Shown one piece after another: positions 35,166-45,017 of a DNA stretch of 64,000 bases. Origin of the DNA: Triops longicaudatus (lineage: Eukaryota; Arthropoda; Branchiopoda; Notostraca; Triopsidae); contig JAGQDJ010000003.1 in assembly GCA_022885665.1 (NCBI GenBank), positions 62,001-126,000 on the forward strand, given 5' to 3'. Every line of letters starts with the position of its first letter. Position 1 is the first letter of the stretch. The position numbers and the translations under genes were made by a program. The notes beneath the pieces are model-generated. The model worked only from the letters and a program-made list of their open reading frames with translations, was not told the DNA's origin and did not search any database.

Positions 35166-36458
35166 ATGAAAGTCTACCTGGTAAGTACTTAACTTTTCGA
35201 AATTATGTAGTGCCAAAACGCCTTAAACGCTTTATTTTTTATAAGTGTTTGTGTTCAAGAAAATGGACAATCTTTAGCAAGAAAGTAAGTAGACGAGAGG
35301 GTGTTAACTCCGCCGAACGCATTTTTAGCTCTATTACGAATCGTTGTCTAGTTAGCTATTGGAAATCTCTTCTTCTAACTGCTCTAACTATTTCCGGAAA
35401 ATTGCTATTTGTTTGGGTGGTTGTTGTAAAGAGTATTTTATACATCTGCGTTCCGTTGTAAATACTTTTAATTGTGTGTTTCATTTTTCTAATTCCGTTT
35501 CGGGAATTCTTCAGTATTATCTTCCCAAGTAGTCGGAGTTTTGACCACATTTTCAAAATGCCGATTTTGAAGAGAGTTGGGAAAATCGGAGTAAAGAAAA
35601 TTTGCATCGACTTTAAAAGTTATTCGTACGCAGCTAATGTAGACAACATATCTACTGCAGAGTTTTTTTATTTACCTCACTTCTAAGACCGTTTCTACAA
35701 ATAAATAAAAACAGTAGTCGAAATGTATACACTTGTTCTAATGTTTCTATTTACAGAGCGCAATTGTTCTCGTAGCGGTACTGGCCGCCGTCTGGGCCGA
35801 TAAGGAAGGCTGGGCGAGGAATAGCTACGACAAGAAACCTGAAGGTTATTTCCAGTACGCAAATATTCCCAAGTACGGTGAATACGAGTTTGGATACAAT
35901 AGGGGAAACCCTGGGCATTCCACGTCTCGTTTCGAACAAGCCAAAGACTCACGCTTCCGTACCAAGGTAAGTAACCTATTGTACTGTTCAGTAGAGACGC
36001 GGGACAATTGCAGCATTTACCGCTTTTTTAGTTTTCACTCATAACACGGACTGAACTACTCAACTCGTAACATGTCCCCCCCCCCCCCCGTTTTCTAATT
36101 TTAAAAAAATACTTTTGTTAGTTTTATACATGTTCCGTAGTAACGCAGGCCAACAATGATTATTAAAAAATTGTATTAGGTACAGTTTTCCAAGCTTCTG
36201 CAACTAGACTTTCTATTTGAACACTAGTCAATCCAGCTCTGTTTGGAATTCCCAGGTTAAATGGGACGATCTTTACGGTGGACAAGGCGAGCACTACTTC
36301 GAGTACAACCACGGTGGTTACCAAGAGCCTGAATACAAACCGCCCGTCTATTCCGCGCCCGTTTACAAGGTAACACTTCAAACTACTTCGTTAACATCTC
36401 TAACGCTTCCAAAATTATTTTTCTTTCGCAGCCCAAGTACGAAGCTCCGAAGTATTAA
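35166..36458 (+). CDS. Cuticular protein, tandem copy 2
   Basis: Four phase-0 exons: 35166-35180 (MKVYL), 35757-35966, 36256-36369 and 36432-36458, giving 121 residues. It is colinear exon by exon with copy 1. The core keeps KKPEGYFQYANIP, YEFGYNRGNPGHSTSRFEQAKD, FRTKVKWDDLYGGQGEHYFE and YNHGG, and the last exon has shrunk to PKYEAPKY, compared with five such units in copy 1. Introns 1 and 2 are longer (576 and 289 bp). The signal peptide is MKVYLSAIVLVAVLAAVWA. The promoter is weaker on paper: only a TTAAAG-like word at about 35110. Together the two genes are a clear tandem duplication, probably expressed in epidermis during cuticle deposition (inference). Confidence 0.75.
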
Positions 36459-36544
36459 ATGATAGACTGAAGTTTTGCTAAGGCAGGCACTTGGCATTTT
36501 GTATGAAGTTCAACTCCCCTTTCTGTACATGACAAAAAGAGAAC

Positions 36545-36550
36545 AATAAA
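36545..36550 (+). terminator. Poly(A) signal of cuticle gene 2
   Basis: AATAAA about 87 bases after the stop codon. Confidence 0.6.
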
Positions 36551-36777
36551 AAACTTGTTGCCACTCAAACATTTCATTTAAGCCCAATCCCATTTAAACA
36601 CTTAAAAATAAACAACTGTTCGACGTAAAGGTAACAATTTTTTAACGCAAATCACTGAACATGTCCTTCCACTCTTCCTAATGCTTGCTTTGCATCTGTA
36701 GCTGCACTGAGCAACGAAAACTAGCCAAGAAATTGCAACTACGACTCCTTTGCCTGGGAAGTTCTCGTTCCTTGCTT

Positions 36778-38972
36778 TTAGTCTTTCTTCGAGCTTTTGC
36801 CGTATGCTGACGCTTTAGAAATCGTGGACAGTCCAACCAACTTGTACATGGCCAGCGCAGCTGTTGAAAACCAATACTTTGTAATATAAATAATATTTCT
36901 ATAAAAATAAAAATAAGGTCTCCATTTACCGGAAGACAGCAAAGAAACACCGAGTATATTGCCCCATATTCCGCCCGATACAATCAAATTGGTCAACGCT
37001 TTTCCTACTGGAGGTAGCGTGATACTGGCCCAGCCAGCGGTGTGAACTAGCGATGCCCAGCGTCTGGGTTTGCGGTGTGGAACAATGGCCGGGTCATCAA
37101 ACCGAAACCGGCCTTCTTCCTTGTAGATTTTGATCAAATCATCCTACAAAAACACGGTTTTACAACCTTAATCTTTCAATTTAATCTAGAAGGAAAACCT
37201 TTTCCTGGAAATCGTCGTAAAGCCATTTAGCGGCTTTGTCGTCATCTTCCGGTACGTCCGTTAACGGTGTTCGCTTGATGTACACTTCACCCACGATTTT
37301 GCGACCCATCAACATGTTAGCTAACGTGGGTTCTGCTCCTTCTTTCCTACAATTATTGTAATTAAAATATAGTAATATGACAATTATAGTATTTAAAAAA
37401 CTAGATAAATATAAAAGATACTTGAAAATGTCAAAAAGGTATAAAAGATGCTAGCAAAACTATAAAAAATTACTAGAAAATTTTAACCTGTAGAGTACTA
37501 TGAAAATATCTGTAGAATATACAAAACATACTTGACAAATTAAAAAAAAAATATTGCGAACTACAAAAAATCACACTAAGTGTTCTAATAAATTATGAAG
37601 TTTGAACAAAAGAAATTACATGTTGAAAACCATGCAGCAGCTATTAATGGACTGGAAATCGTGGCGCAAAACGCGGGCGACGGTCACAAAACCCTTGGTC
37701 CGGGGTAACAAGACATTATCATAGACTGGAAGCCCGTTTTTCTGGGCAAATTCCACGGAAGCCTCGTGCTTGGTGCGACTGTACCTCGTTCCTTCTGCGA
37801 ACAGCAGGAGCTAAGAAAAACGCAGGATCAAACTTCCATGAAAAGTCTCCAAAATTATGTTTCCAAGTAACAATAACTTTCGAAACGTAAAATTTGCGAA
37901 AATAATGACTTTCAGAAAAATACTCTGAGAACGGTACGGAAAGATTTCCGAAGTCGTCAAAAGTGCTTTAAGGAGGTTTTTGCGCTTAAAGCTCATGAAA
38001 TCTCTCAAGAGGGAACACTGAAATTACCCAGGTGGGTTCGTGATATGTTCCGAGTTCTTGCAATTGTTTCTCCAATTTGATCTTATCTTTCTCCCAGTTT
38101 CTTTCGAGAAACACGGCTTCAGCAAATTTCCACGACCAGCCTATAATTGGCACCATTTGCAGCGTCTTTTTGATCAAAGCTTTGGCGTGCTGAAACGGAA
38201 ATACATTATTAACATGAATTAAAATTCGTAAGTGGCACCAAATATTCTAAACGAAACAAAACTGGAGTCAAAAACGCAATACGATACATTCATTGGAGAC
38301 AGAAAATAACAAATAAAAACTTAATAGAGTTACATCTAAGATATTAAGAGGAAAACAGCGGAAATGCAAAAAAAAAGTTAAAATAAAATAAAATTCAACG
38401 AAAAGAAGTCAAAGTGTGTAATAGGAGAAACAAACGGCATTTTACCCCCAAAACGCGGGCTTGTTCGCAACAAACCCATGACATGAGCCAGTCTAGCTCG
38501 TACGAGTGATTCATTATATTGATCGACTTCTCTTTGCCCAAAACTTCCCATACTTCTGAGGTACAATGCGTTACCAATTCGGAGCCAGACCAATATTCAG
38601 CGACGAAAACAAGTTCTAGGGAAGATAAAAGCAAAATTCGCAAAGTGTAAAGCTCAAGTACTGTCGACATAACGCTTTAGATAACGATACACAATGTATA
38701 TTCCTCAGACAAACTAAATTATTAACTCAAGACAAGATAAAAGAGTTTAATAGGCATCAATCTATTTTTTTTTAAATTAAAAAAGGGAATAACTTACGGA
38801 TCCAGATAGTATAAAGACAATAATAATTGAGCTTTCGAAACAGTCGTTTGTTAACTGGTCGCACGCAGACGTATAAAAATCCTTGGACGACATTCATACA
38901 CAATCCTGAGATAAAGAAACTCACGGCCACAGGCAAGGAGGCTGACAATTGAACGTACCGCATTAAATGCAT
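36778..38972 (-). CDS. AGPAT3: 1-acylglycerol-3-phosphate acyltransferase (AGPAT3/4 type)
   Basis: Seven minus-strand exons: 38972-38798, 38615-38446, 38189-38028, 37810-37620, 37346-37199, 37143-36930 and 36860-36778, giving 380 residues, against about 376-378 in the human AGPAT3/4 pair. It transfers a fatty acyl chain from acyl-CoA to lysophosphatidic acid, making phosphatidic acid in the ER or Golgi membrane. Acyltransferase motif I NHx4D is NHSYELD (His95, Asp100) and motif III EGTR is at 175-178. LPRTKGF follows, and VPIIGWSWKFAEAVFLERNWEKD matches the conserved VPxIGWxWYFxExVF block. Membrane segments are seen near the N-terminus and in the last quarter, and the end KLVGLSTISKASAYG matches the tail of AGPAT3. 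The start ATG follows directly after an acceptor-like TTTCTCCAG, so a non-coding leader exon is likely upstream. The donor after exon 5 (GTTTTC) is atypical. Confidence 0.92.
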
Positions 38973-39864
38973 GATGTGTTCCCTGGAGAAACAAAATAGA
39001 TGGAGAGCCATTAATTACGCTGCTTGCGCTTTAAAAACACCGGAAACTTACTTTTTGTACTTGATCCTTTTCGCTCAGTTAGAAGAGTGAGGCAGGGTAC
39101 AGGTGTTATCTATTCTTTTCACGAAGATAGCAAGTCTCCAAATCTTCGTTTGCTGGCTCGGATTTCCACGTTCCCACTTCCCCTGCGAAAAGTGTATACA
39201 ATTCAAACGCTCGCCCAAAAGGACGTGACGTCATCAAAGCGCGCGATTTGAAAAGCAGATTACAATTCCAGCATTTCATGCAGTTGTTTTCGCTTTATTA
39301 TGCTGCCTTATTCCTAAAACTTTCACAAGCATGTAAAAGTAGTGTCAATATCTTAAATGAAACAGATCTGCTCGAGGAACTGTTATACTACAAAAAATTC
39401 ATAATCTTAATTTCCTGTTTCTTATTCAGCTTTTGTTGAATTTCGACTATTTATTGACAGAGATGATGCTAAAATGTTCCAATATTGATTAGGTGTGTCA
39501 CGGCAAATTTTCGTTACGACAAATCGAGTGTATCATGAAAAGGTACTTCAGTTCATGGGTGAAAACTAAAAAAAAAGCGCAAATGTTACAATTAGCCAGA
39601 GTCTCCTCTATTGAACACCCTAAAATGGCTAATTTAAAAACGTGAACTCAGAACATGTTAGTTTGTTCACCATGCAGAGTATAAAATTAATCGGGCCTTT
39701 CTTATTAACACAAGTCGTCACCTTGACAATCCAGGCACAAATATTAACAACTGCCAAGACGCACAATCCAAAGGAAGTTGAACTCATCAATTACACGTCT
39801 GTAGAATGCAGTCATATGTAGGTAGGTAAAATACATATTCTTTTCTTGCAAGTAAGAGCTTAGG
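38973..39864. other. Intergenic, AGPAT promoter side
   Basis: No coding exon is supported. The AGPAT promoter and leader exon should lie between about 39000 and 39250. Confidence 0.5.
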
Positions 39865-39898
39865 TATATAAGCAGACCCATGTCCTTCCAGAAGCAGT
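39865..39898 (+). promoter_or_regulatory. TATA box and initiator of small secreted gene A
   Basis: TATATAAG at 39865-39872 and GCAGT at 39894-39898, with the A (39896) 31 bases after the first T: ideal TATA-to-start spacing. The start codon is 38 bases further on. Confidence 0.65.
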
Positions 39899-39933
39899 AT
39901 CTTACAGTTCCATTCCAAACTAAGATTCCCAAG

Positions 39934-40745
39934 ATGAAACTCCTCGCCATTTTGTTCATTGCTGGCTGTGTGGCAGCTTCCCAAGCCAAAGTTATTCCCA
40001 GCACCGAATCCACTGGTACTTTTAGTGCTTCAAAACTTAATCCCTTGTTAGAAAGTTTATCTTTTGCATTTCAAGTCTTCATTTTCCTTAAACGAATACT
40101 GCGCCATGTTTAATAAAATTGGCAACGTAGTAGCACCACTTGTTTCCTGTGGCAAAGCTGTTACTCAGCCGCGAAAAGTCACTTAAGATAAAATTATATA
40201 AGTATCTCAAAGAATACTGAACTGCCATCCAGAACTCGTAAAAGTTACCTTATATAAAATTCAAATAAATCTAGAAAGATGATAAACTCCACTTTGCGAA
40301 TCTTTCTTGAACACAGAAAATCCAATGGCATAATTCTAATTCAGTATTATTTCCTCTAGAAGTAGAACGTTTCAACTTCCCTGGAGATCTAGTGCAAATT
40401 ATCGAAAGTGTCCTCGCTAACTTGCCCAAGATTCCCCAGACTGATGCCATCAACGCCACCGAGCTCGTCGAGAATGTGAACAACCTTGTCAACCAAATCC
40501 AGAAGGTCGAAACTGTCAGTGATCTGCGACAAATCGACTGGGCTGCCACCTTGTTTCCCATCTTCAACATTCTCTTCAACTACCTGCTCGGCCCCTTCCT
40601 CACCCAAGTCATCAGCCTCATCCCCGCTGCTGCGTTGCCAACTCTTTTCGGTGGTGCCACCACTGTTGACGCTGCCGTCGGCTACGTCATTTACTCGTTG
40701 TACAACCCCTTCATCTACGTCCTCAACACTTACCTCTTCGGTTAA
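39934..40745 (+). CDS. Small secreted protein A, family not recognised
   Basis: Two exons, 39934-40015 and 40360-40745 (phase 1), giving 155 residues. A clear signal peptide MKLLAILFIAGCVAASQA is followed by a helical-looking mature part with no Cys: FNFPGDLVQIIESVL, then regular Leu/Val/Ile/Asn-rich segments (ATELVENVNNLVNQIQKV), and a hydrophobic C-terminal half (FPIFNILFNYLLGPFLTQ, later YVIYSLYNPFIYVLNTYLFG). The amphipathic periodicity suggests a helical bundle that may bind lipid or self-assemble, but this is a guess. A strong TATA promoter and short leader suggest an abundantly expressed, tissue-specific gene. Its first exon resembles that of the gene at 42874. Confidence 0.7.
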
Positions 40746-42873
40746 ACTATCCTTGTTTACAAAACACTGTTATTCCTTGTTATAAAATACACATCGATTC
40801 CTGTTCCTGCAACATAAACCGTTTCTTTTGACTCAAATAGTTAACTTACAACCACTAATTTAGTTTGCACTTTGAACTTTTAATGGGAAACTGTCGGCCA
40901 TCCACTGCTACTCAAGTACAAAACGAATAAGTATTGCCGGACTTAGCACAAATTCGTGATTTGAAACATTTCCTTGCAACAACAAGTCGAAAGTACGAGA
41001 CGTTTTTCGTCCAATTTTAGATTCTTCGAATTTTCATTACCGACATTTTAGTATTCAGTAAGGGTGTATTTTTTTTCCATTCCGAAAACTTTTGCAGTTG
41101 AATAGTGATTTTTGTGGTGTTTGTTCGACGTGTCAACTGTTCCGGCCCTCTAGAAGCGTAGTAAACGTAAGGCGCCGAGATAAGCGTCATCACACAATGT
41201 TTACACGCGTCAACTGATGGTGACAGAAAGAAGCAAAACGAAAAAGTCCACAGTCCTTTGCTGTGACTGCATCACATCACTTACCACATACGAACACTAT
41301 ATCTCATTAATAAAAAAAAATAAATAAATGAAAAATGTGCCGTAAAAAGAGAACTGTATTTTATTTTTTGAAATTTCCGAAAAAATCTTTAAATATTTAC
41401 AGGTCTAGAATGCAAAACGGTACGTGTAAACATAACTAACATTTTTCAAATACTTCAGTTGCTTGATAATCTTTTAATGCTCGTTTAGCTCGCATTTTGC
41501 TATCTGCACAACTGAAAAGCTTAGTACACGGAATATTCATTTCGAGAAAGCTAAAGTCATTTTCTCTTTTCCGTTGAGCCTACGTCAACCTTCCAGAAAT
41601 TAAGTGCTCGCAAATACCTACTATTTCAGTAAAGAGGGGCTTATGTCACACGTTCTGCAAATTCGACCTGATGCATTAGAACCAAGTACTCAGTGTCCTA
41701 CATAAAGTATGCTAAGTGTGACTCACACCTTCATAAAATCAACAGAATCTGTTTGTTACGCGTCGGCAATTAGCCTACGTCACTCACGTGTTTAAACAAG
41801 AGCTCTTTCTTTCAACTGAATTCACAAATCCGACAACCTACCAATAATAATGAAAGGAAAAAACTTGTAACCAGACAATCTATTACTACTGTCTCTAATA
41901 ATATGACAGAACCTTCGTGACAACTTTTCGAATTGCTACACAAGCCTCATTTGTGAAGTAAGCCGTTTCCGTTTCGAACGGAACAGATTAGTCGCAGTTA
42001 GCTGTAACCCAACACCTGCTCAAAGCCTCATTTTCCTGAATTTGTTTCCGAATCGAGCTATTGTAGACAAACGGCCTAATCCGTGCACTTTGCGCTTCAC
42101 ATGAGATAATTTCGAGGTTTTCGAAACCGAAACTTTGCCAACTTTACCAGTTGTTGCAGCGTTGATTTTGCCACCTTGAAAGCTAGAGTTATGTCAGTGT
42201 TATTGGTTGTAATTGCTATTTTAATAACTATAGTTAAAGCTCTATCTATTTTTGTAGAATTTTAAATGATATTGTAACCAAAACAACATTTAAATCTTGA
42301 ATAATAAAATTTTAATAACTCGTTGCGCACTCCTTTGAGAATAATGTATCCTCTATGAGACTGCTAAAAGAATGACTCACTTCTTAACCCAATTTACGGA
42401 ATCTGTGCCGACGTCAACTGAAACCGACAACTAACGTCACTCATTCGCTTCTGTCCAAAATTACGAATACGTTGCAATAATCTCGAATGAAAACCCCACC
42501 AGGTTTGTCATAAAATGGGTGCCTTTTTCCTCATATTTCTCTGGAATAAAATAGCCGGTGTTTTCCCCCGAATGTGCAGTTCTATAGGAATCTTTCGTAG
42601 TGCACGAACAAGGACATTCTCTGGCCAGTAATTCAACATTTACCGGTAAGATTCAACCCATAGAACAGACTCGATAGTGTACTACACGTCTACATTTTCG
42701 TTGCAATTGTGAACTTAGTCATATCCGTTTCAAGGACGTCATATTTATCGTTTTATATCTCAGACGTTCTTTACTTCCTGTACAAAACTCATTCTACTCT
42801 AGGTACACAGACACGACCCTTAAGTTCCAGTCTACATCTCCACGTAGTGACACTCTATACCAAAATTCCGAAC
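40746..42873. other. Intergenic between the two small secreted genes
   Basis: About 2.1 kb with no coding exon recognised. A TTTATAT word at about 42751 could serve the downstream gene, with a TCATT-type initiator near 42791; this is weak. Confidence 0.4.
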
Positions 42874-43392
42874 ATGAAACTTGTCGTTCTTCTCTTTGCC
42901 ACGTGCTGCTTTGCCGGCTTACTGGCCAACGTTGCTGGTACGTTAAAAACTCTCTACAATTAGCAATCTATTCCTATAGCTTCTACTATATTTTTTTCCA
43001 AATTATTTCTACTTCTATTACCAGAACAAACTTAAAAAAAAGGTTTTCTATAGTAGTTTATTTATCTTATAAAAGTGTAATGAAGCGAAAATTTGCCGTC
43101 TAAAACCTTTGATTTATCTACCGAAAATCCACCAACTGTAGCACTTCCAGCGGTACAAGTCGATGCAGAAAACGTTTCGACCAATCAGGGTGAAACCAAG
43201 GAACAAAACGAAAAACCGGCTGCCCGTAGCAGTTCTTTAACCCGGTTTTTCATTCAATGGATCCCAGTCGTCGAAGTACCGGTTAACGACGAAAAACCTG
43301 CTCCCAAGCCTTCTGCGACACCTGTGGTCGCTCCAACAACTCGACCAACTGCTTCACCTTCTCTGGCTCCTACTGCCGCTCCGGCCAAATAA
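42874..43392 (+). CDS. Small secreted Pro/Thr-rich protein B, unrecognised
   Basis: Two exons, 42874-42937 and 43142-43392, joined in phase 1, giving 104 residues. The signal peptide is MKLVVLLFATCCFAGLLANVA. The mature part is acidic then Pro-rich: VQVDAENVSTNQGETKEQNE, a short aromatic patch FFIQWIPVVEVPV, and a Pro/Ala/Thr/Ser tail (APTTRPTASPSLAPTAAP) that would be heavily O-glycosylated if secreted. The acceptor used is ACTGTAG at 43135-43141; the upstream in-frame sequence is closed by a TGA, and other acceptors give stops, which supports this join. No domain is recognised. Confidence 0.6.
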
Positions 43393-45017
43393 AACTCGTC
43401 CTACTAAATCTTTCACGTTTGTGTAGAAATTCCTTTGGCTCCTCTATAATCATTTTTCTGGCTTACTATACACTGTTTGATTGACAGCTCAACGAATACA
43501 TGTACTTGATATTCAAGAATCAAAAAGTCTTCACTTCCTCAGAAAAAAATAATACTAATAAAAATAATAATAACAAATATAAAAATATAAAATAAAAAAA
43601 GTAAATAAAATTGTTTCCTTTCGCCAAAATCACACTGACTGAAGAAATCCGAATCGCCTTGGCCTACTTTTCCTCCTCCGGGACAGTTTCAGTTGTATAC
43701 ATAATCTCGTATACCTACACCCCGAAAGACCGAACGTTGCCGGCTAAAATTAACCCGGGTGCATGCCGCAAAACGACTGCCAGTGTCGTGTCTAAAATTA
43801 CATGCTTACTAACCGCTCCTCTCGCTTTTATTTTTTTCTTCTCCGCATCTCCCATTCTCTTGAACTCTCCTCCCATATTGGCAAAGATTTCCCTTACGCG
43901 TATCATTCCTGTTGCTCCCAATAAGGTCAAAAGCAGCAAAACAGTCAATCGCTCGGTTGTGTATTCAAAACCCGTGGGCATTTCCGAAGTGTGCAAGCGT
44001 CTGCCGCAAGCTTTCTTTCTGCCATTCGCCTTAATTGTACCTGGCTTTTAGCTACACTGCTTTTTGCTCCTCCCTCCTCCAATGGCTCTTCTCTCACACG
44101 CTCACGCAGAGTGTTAGTTCTTCTCAATACCAACATTCTTCACTTTGGTGCACGCAGTGACCCACGCTAGACGTTGTGGGACCGAACACAGACCCTTCAG
44201 TAGAAAGTGAAAGTGGTAGTGGGCATTCAGTGCGACACCCGTCAACCATCTGACACTTAATTGGCCCTAATCATGCGTTAATTGCGCACGTCACTGTGCC
44301 TTACTTACGCTGTCCAATTCCGGTGATTGAAAATTGCCTCATAAGGTAAGTTGCGCGCCTGGGTGCGAGTTTTCCCATAAAAAAGTGCGACAAAACGAAA
44401 TCTGAAAAAAAAGAGGTGGTGGGCGATCCACACTTGACAACGTTTTAAAATTAAGCGACGGGCACCTTGCCAAGAACTATGTGTTTTGTCTTTCTTTCTT
44501 TAGTCAACGAGCAGACGGGAATAAAACAAGTCTTCCTTGAAGAATTGGCAGGAAGTTGTTGAAATCTGCGCAAAGCTAAAACAACATTTCTTTCCTTAAC
44601 TTCTCAACCCACTCAGCAAATACTACTTTTTGGGACTTTTTCTCAAAAAGCGTAGTCCGGGCATGAGAGAAGAGGGCAGAGATGTAAATACCTAAAAGGC
44701 AACAAACAGCCAGTCTTAGTTAAGGTCTCCCACCCTAAAAAGGTGATGGTGGCAGCGAAGGAAACTGGTTTGCGCTCAAGGCACACAAACACATACGTAC
44801 GCGAGAATCCGAGATGGACCCATAGTCGAGCCACCTTTTGTACTAATAAGGGCATATTCCAACTTACGTATGCGTACCAAGTGCCATTTTACCTCCACGC
44901 AAACGTCACACGCGACCTTCGCCAAGCCAGTTTACTAACACTTCGATTTGCTCACAGTTCTCGGGAGAAGATTGTGCCATTCCTGAGTTTTCGCGACGAA
45001 AGAAGTTTCTGGTGACC
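43393..45017. other. Spacer between secreted gene B and the C-x4-H gene
   Basis: Apart from the doubtful ORF at 43715-43981 no coding exon is supported. The right end would contain the promoter and leader of the repeat-protein gene. 44050-44440 is relatively G+C-rich. Confidence 0.4.
43715..43981 (-). CDS. Possible small single-helix protein
   Basis: A minus-strand intronless frame of 88 residues starts MPTGFEYTTERLTVLLLLTL and continues into a basic/acidic amphipathic stretch (EIFANMGGEFKRMGDAEKKK). It looks like a small membrane-anchored protein. The opposite strand is also open over the same bases (43611-44051), so base composition alone may explain it. I recognise no family. Confidence 0.28.
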   Translation of the reverse strand: MPTGFEYTTERLTVLLLLTLLGATGMIRVREIFANMGGEFKRMGDAEKKKIKARGAVSKHVILDTTLAVVLRHAPGLILAGNVRSFGV

